Below, one piece after another: positions 25,501-33,439 of a stretch of 52,063 bases of DNA. The first letter of the stretch is position 1, and each line of letters opens with the position of its first letter. The notes under the pieces were generated by a model. The model did no database searches, was not told the DNA's origin, and saw only the letters and a program-made list of their open reading frames with translations. The DNA comes from Branchiostoma floridae. Its lineage: Eukaryota > Chordata > Leptocardii > Amphioxiformes > Branchiostomatidae. The translations under genes were made by a program, and so were the position numbers. The stretch is from positions 21,882,701-21,934,763 of the forward strand of contig NC_049982.1 in NCBI RefSeq assembly GCF_000003815.2, read 5' to 3'.

Positions 25501-26349
25501 TAAGCAAGCAATCTAATTTCCTGCAATTAACCCCCGTAAACCCCCAAGCCTGGATCTAGTAATGATTGAAAGAGGGTATTGTTTACCTTCTACCCTCTTT
25601 CAACCATTATGTTGACAGGGTACCAACTCTCAGGGCCTGCATAGGTCCAGGCTATGACCTAACACCGCTGCAATGTGTGCACTCCTTGCAATTAATCATT
25701 AATCGTGTGGTGATGGTGGTGGCGGTTGTACCTGCATGCATATTCTTGGAGATCAAAGTTTTGGTGGCTAGCTTGCACCCTACAATTTCATCACCAGTAT
25801 AATGCTATGCCCTGGTGCTTTTGATCTGGTTTAGGCTGGGACCAGTCATTTCGAGGCTTCATTTTAGTCATCAAAACAACAAGCCTCAAAATGGAGGGTT
25901 CCAGACTAAACATGGCTTGCACTGCGCTTCATGCAAATGTCTTGTGATCAAGTTGATTTTAGTTAGCTATGACACAATCAGCAGTACATGTAATTTATTG
26001 ATAATTGGTTGCATTGATTGTCTTTGCATGTGTCACAATATGGAAATGATTAACAAAATAAAATCATACTTGAAGAGAAATTTGAAGTAATTCTAGACAA
26101 TTCACTGCAATAAATGAATAACGTTCAGAAATAAATGAGAGGAAGTGGCAGCCTGAAATAGCAGTCTTGATTTTGAAAGATTAACGGATGCTGTTTTTGA
26201 GTTGGTGTCACCCCCACCCCCCAACAAGGTGTATTTAAAAATGCGGATTTGTTGGGGCATTACTTGTATTCCTGTAACATGTCTAATTGTGATGCTGCCT
26301 TTATAGGAACGGCTCAAACCGTGTCGGACCGCCTCCTGAGCGCTGGTAG
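1300..26349 (+). CDS. PROM1-like: Prominin (CD133 family) five-pass membrane glycoprotein, complete gene of 25 coding exons
   Basis: Prominins are pentaspan glycoproteins that bind cholesterol and concentrate in microvilli, cilia and other plasma-membrane protrusions. I joined 25 exons by GT-AG splice sites: 2,664 coding bases, no internal stop, 887 residues, close to the roughly 860 of vertebrate prominins. Visible in order: signal peptide (1 to about 24); membrane segment 1 (about 125-149); a cysteine-rich loop (150-160) with CCCRCC and GNCGGKM; segment 2 (about 176-199); extracellular loop 1 (about 200-448) with many N-glycosylation sequons; segment 3 (about 449-473); segment 4 (about 499-522); extracellular loop 2 (about 523-802); segment 5 (about 803-824), followed by [10 protein letters not shown], a hallmark prominin juxtamembrane motif; and a tail rich in acidic residues, Tyr and Pro. 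Whether it is orthologous to vertebrate PROM1, PROM2 or their common ancestor cannot be decided here. A second copy starts at 37,037. Confidence 0.93.
2269..2455. mobile_element. 187-bp MITE with TA flanks
   Basis: The ends are inverted repeats starting CTGTAAATGCA, flanked on both sides by TA (2267-2268 and 2456-2457). The interior has GTTCGCGGT-like words in both orientations. It has no coding capacity. TA target duplication is typical of Tc1/mariner-related MITEs, but the superfamily is not proven. Confidence 0.75.
9289..9401. repeat. Dispersed repeat copy 1 (GTGGTCACATTGGCC family)
   Basis: This shares AAAAAGTGGTCACATTGGCC and a later ACAGGTTTGAC with 38303-38423, in the same order. Upstream GAACAGGTGGTCACT matches GGACAGGTGGCCACT in the other copy. 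Confidence 0.6.
9505..9569 (+). CDS. Prominin 1 exon 2 (residues 99-120)
   Basis: This 65-base exon lies between TTTTTTCAG and GTGAGG, accepting phase 1 and leaving phase 0. It reads [20 protein letters not shown] then K, the short extracellular stretch before the first membrane segment. Exon 2 of the second gene has the same phases. Confidence 0.85.
10073..10278 (+). CDS. Prominin 1 exon 3: membrane segment 1, Cys-rich loop, start of segment 2
   Basis: The acceptor is CTAG ending at 10072. A later CAG ending at 10079 would break the frame, so the earlier one is used. The exon encodes [20 protein letters not shown], then [14 protein letters not shown] and a charged cytoplasmic loop, then [13 protein letters not shown]. 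The donor is GTAAGT at 10279, phase 2. Cysteines bordering the first segment are typical of the family and are candidate palmitoylation sites. Confidence 0.92.
10703..10823 (+). CDS. Prominin 1 exon 4: end of segment 2, start of extracellular loop 1
   Basis: The acceptor follows a C-rich tract (CCCCCCAG). The exon completes the second membrane segment with [12 protein letters not shown] and continues into the loop ([20 protein letters not shown]), with an NNTKT glycosylation sequon. The donor GTGAGT at 10824 leaves phase 0. Confidence 0.9.
11348..11414 (+). CDS. Prominin 1 exon 5 (extracellular loop 1)
   Basis: The acceptor is TTTCCAG and the donor GTAAGA at 11415. It reads [20 protein letters not shown], helical and probably coiled coil, and enters phase 0 and leaves phase 1. 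Confidence 0.87.
11817..11906 (+). CDS. Prominin 1 exon 6 (extracellular loop 1)
   Basis: This exon is 90 bases, phase 1 to phase 1, between GCTCCAG and GTAAGT. It reads [20 protein letters not shown] and then IQAVMDMAD. It resembles the family stretch where a Gly-rich turn is followed by a proline and a long helix. Confidence 0.88.
12078..12283 (+). CDS. Prominin 1 exon 7 (extracellular loop 1)
   Basis: This 206-base exon starts after ATTACAG and ends before GTGCGT. It encodes a helix-rich stretch with sequons NNSLT and NLTN. A pair of cysteines (FTCTG and AACTEF) corresponds to the two closely spaced cysteines of loop 1 in vertebrate prominins and probably forms a disulfide. Confidence 0.9.
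12561..12635 (+). CDS. Prominin 1 exon 8 (extracellular loop 1)
   Basis: This 75-base exon is phase 0 at both ends, with acceptor CTGACAG and donor GTAGGG. It reads [20 protein letters not shown], matching the family helix that contains ELDxVNxVL. NLTS is a sequon. Confidence 0.89.
12883..12946 (+). CDS. Prominin 1 exon 9 (extracellular loop 1)
   Basis: This 64-base exon lies between CTCCACAG and GTAAAG. It reads [20 protein letters not shown], with the sequon NISG, and leaves phase 1. It is short, but its position and frame agree with both neighbours. Confidence 0.84.
13235..13308 (+). CDS. Prominin 1 exon 10 (extracellular loop 1)
   Basis: The acceptor is CCGCAG and the donor GTAAGT at 13309. 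It reads [20 protein letters not shown], which aligns with the family helix GIKxxLxSxxxxI. It enters phase 1 and leaves phase 0. Confidence 0.88.
13686..13762 (+). CDS. Prominin 1 exon 11: end of extracellular loop 1
   Basis: The acceptor is TTCCCAG and the donor GTAAGT at 13763, phase 2. It reads [20 protein letters not shown], then QYTVYV up to membrane segment 3. The intron that follows carries the 4.3-kb repeat element. Confidence 0.88.
13839..13930 (+). repeat. Terminal repeat A, copy 1
   Basis: This 92-bp sequence is identical by eye to 14691-14782. It starts TTCTCTTCTTCGCAAG and ends GCTCACCGTCAC. It contains GTTTTCCGAC (13871-13880) and CAGACAAGT (13888-13896), separated by seven bases. 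Confidence 0.9.
14546..14692 (+). repeat. Terminal repeat B, internal copy
   Basis: This 147-bp sequence matches 18031-18177. It begins AAATATGACCGTACTC and ends GGAAAACTTGAATT. Its end carries ACTTGTCTG, seven bases, then GTCGGAAAAC, which is the inverted form of the paired words in repeat A. Confidence 0.9.
14691..14782 (+). repeat. Terminal repeat A, internal copy fused to B
   Basis: This is a second copy of the 92-bp repeat A. It starts within the last two bases of B. The fusion point is what would be seen if the right and left ends of the element had been joined, as in a circle junction or a head-to-tail tandem. Confidence 0.9.
15370..15730. repeat. GC-rich minisatellite inside the intron 11 element
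   Basis: The word ACACGGGGG or a close variant recurs near 15377, 15417, 15459, 15499, 15540 and 15575, a period of about 40 bases. A longer block of about 89 bases (CTCAC...GTGAAGTGTCTCC...GGGAGGGGTT) is then duplicated (about 15550-15638 and 15639-15728). Confidence 0.75.
18031..18177 (+). repeat. Terminal repeat B, right end of element
   Basis: This is the second 147-bp copy of B and marks the right boundary: sequence after GAATT at 18177 differs from that after the internal copy. The flanking bases (GATATT) do not match those left of 13839 (CTAAGC). Confidence 0.88.
18577..18729 (+). CDS. Prominin 1 exon 12: membrane segment 3 and cytoplasmic loop 2
   Basis: The acceptor TTTTTAG follows the repeat-filled intron. 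The exon reads [20 protein letters not shown] and then GLMFGACG, the family signature at the end of segment 3. A polar cytoplasmic loop follows, with [14 protein letters not shown], as in the vertebrate motif RGCVSNTGGxFLM. The donor is GTAGGG at 18730, phase 2. Confidence 0.92.
19047..19179 (+). CDS. Prominin 1 exon 13: membrane segment 4 and start of extracellular loop 2
   Basis: The acceptor is CCTCAG and the donor GTATGT. It reads [20 protein letters not shown], then [14 protein letters not shown]. The cysteine just after segment 4 is conserved in the family. The exon leaves phase 0. Confidence 0.92.
19705..19784 (+). CDS. Prominin 1 exon 14 (extracellular loop 2)
   Basis: The acceptor is CTCCCAG and the donor GTATGT at 19785, phase 2. 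It reads [20 protein letters not shown], then SFAAGLK, with NSTR and NVSF sequons and one cysteine. Confidence 0.88.
20119..20203 (+). CDS. Prominin 1 exon 15 (extracellular loop 2)
   Basis: The acceptor is ATTTCAG and the donor GTAAGT. It reads [20 protein letters not shown], then SEYTNFRT. The cysteine followed by GxGxY, and then NIS, correspond to the family motif CKxNxGxYxxL...FNIS. Confidence 0.9.
20668..20820 (+). CDS. Prominin 1 exon 16 (extracellular loop 2)
   Basis: This exon is 153 bases, phase 0 to 0, between CCTCTAG and GTACAC. It includes [20 protein letters not shown], then [20 protein letters not shown]. The motif LxDFxxxGxxxxDFDxxL is characteristic of prominin loop 2. Sequons: NLSS and NSSG. 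Confidence 0.91.
21091..21171 (+). CDS. Prominin 1 exon 17 (extracellular loop 2)
   Basis: This exon is 81 bases, phase 0 to 0, between TTTTGCAG and GTACGG. It reads [20 protein letters not shown], then ANNFTVQ, matching the family stretch with L..FA..LEA.AN. Sequons: NLTE and NFTV. Confidence 0.9.
21311..21394 (+). CDS. Prominin 1 exon 18 (extracellular loop 2)
   Basis: This exon is 84 bases, phase 0 to 0. The acceptor is TTGTGCAG and the donor GTTTGT is weaker but canonical at GT. It reads [20 protein letters not shown], then VEAMQSDV, a helical segment. Confidence 0.86.
21611..21745 (+). CDS. Prominin 1 exon 19 (extracellular loop 2)
   Basis: This exon is 135 bases, phase 0 to 0, between TTTACAG and GTATGT. 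It contains [20 protein letters not shown], then [14 protein letters not shown], a heptad-like helix typical of loop 2. Confidence 0.9.
22067..22135 (+). CDS. Prominin 1 exon 20 (extracellular loop 2)
   Basis: This exon is 69 bases, phase 0 to 0, between CCTCTAG and GTGAGT. It reads [20 protein letters not shown] then SNV, the counterpart of the vertebrate IIGYFEHYL helix. Confidence 0.88.
22398..22487 (+). CDS. Prominin 1 exon 21 (end of extracellular loop 2)
   Basis: This exon is 90 bases, phase 0 to 0, between AAACAG and GTAAGT. It reads [20 protein letters not shown], then [10 protein letters not shown]. Two cysteines (GDCS and ICDW) occupy the positions of the conserved loop 2 pair. Confidence 0.91.
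22603..22718 (+). CDS. Prominin 1 exon 22: membrane segment 5 and start of cytoplasmic tail
   Basis: The acceptor is GTTTTCAG. The exon reads [20 protein letters not shown], then [18 protein letters not shown]. The motif VKLAKxYRRM is the clearest family marker in the window. The donor GTAAGT at 22719 splits a codon after TA; unspliced reading would give TAG at once. Confidence 0.94.
22985..23574. mobile_element. Inverted-repeat element with iterated GCGCGTTAAAA words in intron 22
   Basis: Four direct copies of GCGCGTTAAAA lie at 23002, 23016, 23030 and 23045. One inverted copy lies in the middle (23219-23229) and two near the right end (23532-23542 and 23547-23557). Outer ends are inverted (GGGTTTTgtGCGCG left, GGGTTTTctGCGCG on the opposite strand right) and flanked by GTAC. 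It is about 590 bp, has no coding capacity and fits a MITE. Confidence 0.6.
23901..23957 (+). CDS. Prominin 1 exon 23: cytoplasmic tail cassette
   Basis: This exon is 57 bases, phase 2 to 2, between CTTCCAG and GTGAGT. It reads [18 protein letters not shown] after a split Tyr codon. It carries several tyrosines, one in a YYDN context that could be phosphorylated. It can be skipped without breaking the frame. Confidence 0.8.
24213..24230. repeat. AT dinucleotide microsatellite
   Basis: A short run of about nine TA repeats lies within intron 23. No other role is visible. Confidence 0.7.
24269..24313 (+). CDS. Prominin 1 exon 24: cytoplasmic tail cassette
   Basis: This exon is 45 bases, phase 2 to 2, between TTTCTAG and GTAAGT. 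It reads [15 protein letters not shown] after a split Asp codon. It is small and has no clear vertebrate counterpart, but its splice sites are strong and its phases fit both neighbours. Confidence 0.7.
24314..26306 (+). other. Intron 24 of prominin 1
   Basis: This is AT-rich intron without recognisable exons. It holds one strong hairpin at 25561-25608, listed separately. Open frames here are short and show no family resemblance. Confidence 0.65.
25561..25608. repeat. 18-bp inverted repeat (hairpin) in intron 24
   Basis: Arms 25561-25578 and 25591-25608 pair over 18 bases with one mismatch around a 12-base spacer. The shared core is TTGAAAGAGGGTA. The pyrimidine-rich arm could mimic a splice tract. 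It is short for a microRNA precursor. Confidence 0.7.
26307..26349 (+). CDS. Prominin 1 exon 25: C-terminus and stop
   Basis: The acceptor is CTTTATAG. After completing a split Arg codon it reads [13 protein letters not shown] and stops at TAG (26347-26349). The Pro-rich C-terminus differs from the vertebrate tail, as expected for the fastest-evolving part of the protein. The stop and frame agree with the total of 888 codons. Confidence 0.75.
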
Positions 26350-26539
26350 GGACGACGTGGAGAAAAGCTGGAGACACAACGCAACACAACAAACCTATAG
26401 ATTTTCATAATGATGGAAAATGTGCCTTCAACCAGTTTTTAATCATTGGAAACAATTTGTGCCATTATCTAATTGGATATCCTAATTTATCAGGCTAGCT
26501 TGAAACTGGTTTTAGGTTTATCATATCATATCTTTTGTA

Positions 26540-26545
26540 AATAAA
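26540..26545 (+). promoter_or_regulatory. Proximal polyadenylation signal of prominin 1
   Basis: A canonical AATAAA lies about 190 bases after the stop codon. It is the first such hexamer downstream of the coding region that I found. Confidence 0.5.
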
Positions 26546-29130
26546 TGATTTTAAATTATACATATCCAAGAAATTTAAGGTGGACCTTTTAATCTCACTT
26601 TTAATGATTTTAGAGCCTGAGTGCCAGTTTGTTTTTTAAGGACGGAGTGGAAAAATCATGTACTGTTGCCAGTAAGATATATTAATCAAGAGTTCATCTT
26701 GCAACGATACAGACTTCTACATATCAATTGTAGAAATCACATCACAAGCATATCAAGGAAATGAAGACAAGGTGTCAACAATGACCACATTTTTAACATT
26801 TGATGTAAAAATAACAGATTGATCAAGAAGCAGACCCATATTTTTTCCAGGGTCCATATCATTTTGCATGCAATGAGTCAGGAACATGCATTGTACACAA
26901 TTTTCTCTAAATGGGTTGAACAATTGATAATTTTTATTTTTTACTTAGATTTTTCTCAGTTGTCCAACCTTGTGATTGTCTTAGAATGAGGGAATGTTCT
27001 GAATACGTTTGGGTTTCCTGATACAGATTTTGTAAGGGAAACTTTACTAGTAAGTAATATGCCACATGGCATAAAAATTAAAAATATGCCACATGGCAAG
27101 GAGTAAGATTCAAGCTCTCAACTGCCAGGACACAACTTCTAGGACATCCCAGTGAGGAAAAATGGTAAAAGAAATAGGCAGCAGCTTTCTGTAGTGATGC
27201 TAGGACAGCTATGTGAAATGAGTTTTGTGTAAACTCTAGGATAACAGTTGAGCTTGATTGAAGGGGGTCAGGATAAATGCCAATCTGGTGTAAAAACTGT
27301 GCACCTTAGGTGCCTTTGAGAATTGCTTATGATTACCTGTTAAAACACTTGTAAAACACAAGATTTTGCTCTCAAAGGAAGGTGTGTAGGGACCAAGCCA
27401 AAATTTTTGTTTGGAAGGAATTATGTGGTCATTTACTAGCAGAAAAATGTTGAAAAGATTGCGTTTGGAAAAGTCAAGAAAATTTTTATTTTCTTTGGAC
27501 AGGGGATTTTGCACAAAGCCATAAATTTTCTTACGTGTGAATGTAAGAAACTTTTTTCACTTACAGAAAAGCTGCATAAGGAAATGAATTTATTCAGCAG
27601 TCATACATATCTTTAAACCTAAAGATCAACTTGTTGCATTATATTTTAGTCTGGCAATAATGGTTGTTTTACAGAAAAGTATTGATTTGCTTCTTTGTAG
27701 TTGTAAGAGGAATTACCAGTTTAACAAAGTTTTGGCTTAGTATGTACAGTGATGTGTATGTTTGGGGACTGACCAGTTTTGAAAAAAAGGGGGAATTCTA
27801 CATTTTTCAGATCGCCCCCAATCATTCCTGGTCTATCCCTTCCAAATGTTCAATAGTTTGTAATAATGTAGTCTTGAGCACAGGTCCGTACAGAACACTT
27901 TTACATAGTCAAGAAATGAAAGGTGTATCTCTTTCAAGAGTCTTGTGAATAATGTAATTTGACACCAAGGTGTAAATGTATATTGGATATATTGAATCGA
28001 GACCAATCAAGACCTTTATTTTCATGAATTTGATTGTACATAATCAGGAACAAATCTGAGAAATATCTATGTGATCTTTTAACTTACATTCTACTCTAGA
28101 AGACAATTACTTTTAGTATTGTAGACGTATCCATTGCTACAGATGCTGCCAAATGATTTACATATCAAGTAATTGTAATCTGTAGTTTCTTTTGTGCACA
28201 AAGATTTTTTCAGCTGTAAGATGAAGCTGAATTGAAGCCAGGATTTGCACTTTTTGTCAACTTTTGATTTTGATTTATTTGGACTAAAACCTAATTTTTG
28301 CATCGGCGAGGTCAAACCTTGACAATTTGTATGCTGCGCCAAAATCAGCCAAGATCATTATTGCACTCCTGAATTTCCTTGTGTTTTGAAAGTCAATTTT
28401 TGGAGTAGACTTGAAGTTACCATCAGGTATTTTGCCCATGGTAAATGTGTCAAATTCTAAGCTTGTGATTAGTGTCTTAATCACACTGTAATCAAAAGGG
28501 TTGACGTTACTTTGTAATGTGTGTGGCGGATGGTGCAATGTTTAACACTTTGTGTAAAACTAAAACATATACTGTATGTTTGAATTTTACTCTTTTGGAT
28601 GGTAGTTGTGTCTGAATTATTGTAATTTGAAGATCATGTTTTAAAGAATGGCCATTGTTCTGTGTTTTTGAGCAAAAAGGTATAAACAGGAAAATTATAA
28701 AAAAAGACTGGTGGAGCAAACTAAAAGAAAAATATTTGGTTTATTTTTACAGCAATCTTTTATGTTTGGCCTCTGATTGCTTTTTGTAAAAGAACCCCTC
28801 AAGAAGATCCATAGAAAACCACATTTTATTTGTAAATTGTTCTGGCAGAATACCTAACAATAATTTGGGGAGGCTAGAATAAAAATTGTAAATATAATAC
28901 TTTTCCAAGATAATTGTACCAGCCATTCTATATAATACCAGTATTTTTCAATGCACGCATAGGAATAAGCCACAAACTATATTTTGTAGGTTTTATGCTT
29001 GATGATATATATCAAAGAATGAATTTGAACTATGGAATGACAAGTGCATTTGAAAGTAACAATAGCTTTTGGAATGGGGAAAACCATTTTGACATTTGTT
29101 GTCATCCAGTGCCTGTAATGTTTGTTTTTG

Positions 29131-29136
29131 AATAAA
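29131..29136 (+). promoter_or_regulatory. Distal polyadenylation signal candidate
   Basis: AATAAA is followed within 20-40 bases by a T/G-rich element (TTGTTTTTGTGGTTTGT), the usual arrangement for efficient 3' end formation. Confidence 0.45.
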
Positions 29137-29419
29137 TGGTACTGACTGTGGAAATTGTTTTTGTGGTTTGTCTCAAGTTGCTATATTGTTTACTTATTAG
29201 TCATATGATAAGTTGATAAAAATGATTGTTGTAGTTATTTTGACACAGGGCCTACGCCTATTTACAAACACCTTCAATGTATGGTTTATGTCATTTACTG
29301 ATTTCTTGACAATCTTGCAATATAGATTGTGTCCAACGTTTTTTTGATTGACCATTTTACAGGTCATTGAACTTGATTAAAACACAACGTTGCAATGCAT
29401 TATTATTATGTTACTTTTG

Positions 29420-29641
29420 AAATTTCGCGGGAAAGTGCGATGGTGCAAAGCACCATTCCTGAATGTGATTGGATAGGATCTGCGGAAGGTGTCTTCTGAT
29501 TGGTCAATACGAGAACTTACAGAAGCGGCAGGGGTCAAAGTAGGTCAAGTGAGCGTTGTTTGATTGTTTCTGCAAGAGGCATGCTGATGGTGTATCATTT
29601 TTAGTCAAGAAGATCGTTGCTGAAAGCTGACAAATACTAAG
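29420..29641 (+). promoter_or_regulatory. Promoter-like cluster (E2F-type site, two inverted CCAAT boxes) followed by a splice donor
   Basis: TTTCGCGGGAAA (29423-29434) is a full E2F-type site. ATTGG boxes occur at 29468 and 29499, 31 bases apart, a common NF-Y arrangement in TATA-less promoters. A donor AAGGTAAGG follows, with its GT at 29642. It could start a noncoding first exon of the second prominin (a possible acceptor ends at 36356) or an unrelated noncoding RNA. The direction of transcription is not certain. Confidence 0.4.
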
Positions 29642-31779
29642 GTAAGGAGCTGATATCGGACTGGTAGGTACTTCAAGTGTGTGTGAGCACATTGGCGAAG
29701 CCTGATGCATGATAAATGTTTGTACCCTTTTAGACGAGACCAAAAATAAACCTGAGACTCTAGGTCCTCCGAGTCCTAGCGAGCGACCTTCTTCTTCTTC
29801 TTCTTAATGTTCAGGTGGCCACCATCATCTTGTTGATGTTTCTGCCACACTTAAAGGAGGTGCTGGTACAGGAGGTTTCTGTTGTAGTTTCAAGACCTTG
29901 CCTCTGCCGCTATCAAAAACAGCTGTTCTGTTCTTCCGATAATATCCTTTTGCCGAGAAATTTACAGTAATGTTCCTTGTTGTCAATTTGCAATAACTGA
30001 GGATGTCTCCGCCTGTATAAGAGTTTTACCGCAGCTAGAAAGCCACAGATAGTTGTACAGCTGTGAGCGTGCATGTCTGAACGTGTTCGGTTGTTGAAGA
30101 CCAGATCAAGTGCGCACCATGCGGATGAAGTGATCATTACAGTGAAAGAAAACAAATGATTTAATGGCCCCATTGACCATAAACGTGAATAGTTCAAGGC
30201 AATGGATAAGAGACAAAAGAATAAAGCAATTTTCTTTCTTTCTTATTGCTTACTTTCTTGCTTTCCAAATGCTTTACAAGAGAAATACAATGACGTTTAT
30301 GAGTAGAACAATGTCATCTCTGATAACATTAGCAGGTAATTTTTGCCTCAGGGACATGAATGTGCCAATATTCTAAAAGTTTGTAAAGATGAGAATAGAT
30401 TTCCAAACTTTCAATGGTGACCTTATTTGAGAACTTGACAGAGGAGAAATTGCTCATTGAGTACCCTCATTTTCTAAATCTGTACTGCAAGTCTTCCGCA
30501 TTTTTCCACATTTTTCCAATCATGTTTCAACAAGCGATAACAAGCAGCTGAATTACTGTGGCCCCAGGTGAGGTATTACAACTTCAATCTGAGGGCATTT
30601 TCATGCATAGAAGCCAGATTTGCTGGAGCTGAAGGTCAGATGGTACAGAAAAGTAATCCTTCAAACTATCAATAATTCACAACCGACTTATTGAAATTCC
30701 CGATGTTACACCACCCTAGTATTGATTTGAAGAGGAAAATGTACCCAGTTGGCAGTATAGAAACTGCCTGTACTTTCGATTTCCGGCAATCAGCAAGAAA
30801 CCAGCCTGATATCTGAAACTTTATTATGTTTGCTTCCAACTACAGTAATTTGATCCACAAAAAGTTAACATTGTTCATACACCTTGATAGAGTGGGAATA
30901 CTGGGATGGGAGCAAGGGAGGAAAAGGAAGTTGTCCTTTTATAATTTATAATCTGAGGGCAATTGAAATGATTTATACTTTGAATGGCCTGTTCAAGTTT
31001 CTTGCATTGACAAATTTCACAAGTGCCCTAAATGTTTCAGTTGGAACTTGGCAAAGCGGAGTTTATACACATAACATCATAGTTTCTATAGCAGACATTG
31101 TTTTGATAATGTTGAATTAGATGCAGGATTTAGAATGGTGTAGTTTTTATCATGATAAGCACTGTACATCGTTCTTTAACAGGCATTGATTCTGCAATTA
31201 TGAGGGTCTGCATAATCTTTTCCGTAAAGAATTGGCAGAACCTCTTCTGCAGACCCGCTGATTTGTCCTGAGAAGGACCACAATTCAAGAAAAAATATAT
31301 TTTCTGAGGGGGAATACCAGTGCCGACATATACATTTTCATCGTTGAAGGCTACTCTTTCTTGCAATAGTACTTGTCTTAAAGTATGATGTGGTACTAAA
31401 AGTGAACTTGCAGCAAATATGATTTAAAAGACACAAGACAAAGATGTTCCATGACTTCCCGAATATTATTATTATATTAATATGCATTAGGTCAGGTGGA
31501 AGAACTAAATGTTACATTTACAATAGCCAGCAGTCAGTTTCAGTAGCCATCAGTTATATCAGAGAGGGATTTTTTTAGGCAAACTTAGAATGAAGCAATC
31601 AGAAAACTACTGGGTAAAGGAAGGAAGGAGTGTGATCAAATACATCAATCAAGAACTTCTTTTCAACAATCTTGTGATATTGTTTTGAGGCACAATAACA
31701 GTGCACAGTCATGGGACCAGTGTCAAATAGGACTCAAGGGTCAAAGCGTGTGAAAACGTGGGCTCAGCATGTCTGTTTT
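29642..31779 (+). other. Intergenic or 5' intronic stretch
   Basis: A short CTT run lies near 29790, next to sequence resembling a repeat end. Otherwise this is AT-rich sequence with short open frames showing no recognisable family. I see no supported gene. Confidence 0.5.
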
Positions 31780-32044
31780 NNNNNNNNNNNNNNNNNNNNN
31801 NNNNNNNNNNNNNNNNNNNNNNNNNNNNNNNNNNNNNNNNNNNNNNNNNNNNNNNNNNNNNNNNNNNNNNNNNNNNNNNNNNNNNNNNNNNNNNNNNNNN
31901 NNNNNNNNNNNNNNNNNNNNNNNNNNNNNNNNNNNNNNNNNNNNNNNNNNNNNNNNNNNNNNNNNNNNNNNNNNNNNNNNNNNNNNNNNNNNNNNNNNNN
32001 NNNNNNNNNNNNNNNNNNNNNNNNNNNNNNNNNNNNNNNNNNNN
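31780..32044. other. Assembly gap (265 N)
   Basis: The sequence is unknown here. Open frames crossing it are artefacts. Confidence 0.99.
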
Positions 32045-33437
32045 TGTTGGGTAAATAGTCAAAAATTTATTTACCTCATCCCTAAGATAGCTATTTTCCA
32101 TTCTTGTCAAAAGATGTAAATTCTAGTCCCTTTGCTCCCAGACACACAAATGAAAACAAAGGGCTGGAAGGAAAACATAAACATTCACTCCATAAAGCTG
32201 TGTTTTTCTGGTTACAAGGTTGGTCTTTCAGTTCAGCACTATTTTTGTTCTGGAGTGGCCTAATCACATTTTGATAGTTACCCAAACTAAACCATCAGGT
32301 CTTTGTGGGTGGAGCTATCAGTTCTTTTCACCTAATCCCCTTGATCCTTTTTCACTGTGAATCCCACCTTACATAAAGGATTAGCTGGTGCCCAAACAGC
32401 CTCAGCTTGATTAAACCCCAGGCGACAACAGCTGAAGTGACCAATTGGCGGACTTTTGTCACCCCAGGAGGGTGATGTATGACTGGGAGTTACAGCTGTC
32501 AATCATCCTGTTGTTGTTTCCCTTTATAGTGAGAAGGATTGTTTTTGTTGTCCTTTCTGACCTAACTTCGCCACAATGAAAACATGGTATTCTTTGACTA
32601 CTATGGGTCAGACATGAACTGCAGTTGCTTGAATACTAATAACTAAGAGTAAGTTTTCCAAAATGTATTTGTAAAAACATAGAATATAAAAGAAAAGTGA
32701 GGATAAAATGCCAGAAAATTTAATAAGTATGTCCATTTATCTTGCATCGAATACAAACTTAGCAGCTGGGAAATGTAGGGGGATTTCATAAATGATTTGG
32801 GAGTAACGTTCCATACGTTTGACTTAAACATAGTTTTTAGTCTGTGTTCTGTGATATAAAGTGGCTATAGTCGGTAGTCAGTCATACATCTAGGCTGATA
32901 TGTAAAAGAATGACAAATAAACTATATTTTTAGACCATATTGACACCTAAATCGACATCAAAACTTTTATCTGCTATTTATGGTTGTTTTGACAGTTTAA
33001 AATGCGTACCCAACTGACCATCCTAAACACCATTGATGTACTTTTACTGTTCTGCTGTGATTCACAGTAAGGCACCACGGGGACTAACAAAACTTGTCAA
33101 GTAAAACACAACATGGCTGAACTGCATACATCTTATCTTCTTGTTCTGTCCAAAGCTCACAGTCAACTCAGTCATTTGTAAAGAGAACTTGTACCAAGCT
33201 ATGTAAGACTGAGAGTGAGAAAATAATGCCTAAATCTGCATGCTAATTGTAATCACGTACAAGATGAAGTATATGCGATAGCTGAACATTGGAAGTTATA
33301 GACACCATTAAATTCAAAGCAAGCTCGTAATATCATGTGCCATAACTCAAATTTTATTACCAACACTGTTAAAGTCAATACATTTGGCAAGTTTGTATTC
33401 TTGTCATGCACCAGGCATTGCTGTTATCATTAGGCTA
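32045..33437. other. Noncoding stretch without recognised features
   Basis: This is sequence between the gap and the first inverted-repeat element. I could not support a gene, RNA or repeat in it. Confidence 0.5.
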
Positions 33438-33439
33438 CA

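Larger units (their letters stand above)
26350..29140 (+). other. 3' UTR and downstream flank of prominin 1
   Basis: No further coding exon is visible. Polyadenylation signals AATAAA occur at 26540-26545 and 29131-29136. The first would give a UTR of about 200 bases; the second, followed by a GT-rich stretch (from about 29145), would give about 2.8 kb. Both may be used. Confidence 0.5.

Noticed and set aside
31709-32119. Several frames of about 100-130 codons.
   Set aside because: They exist only because they run through the 265 N bases.
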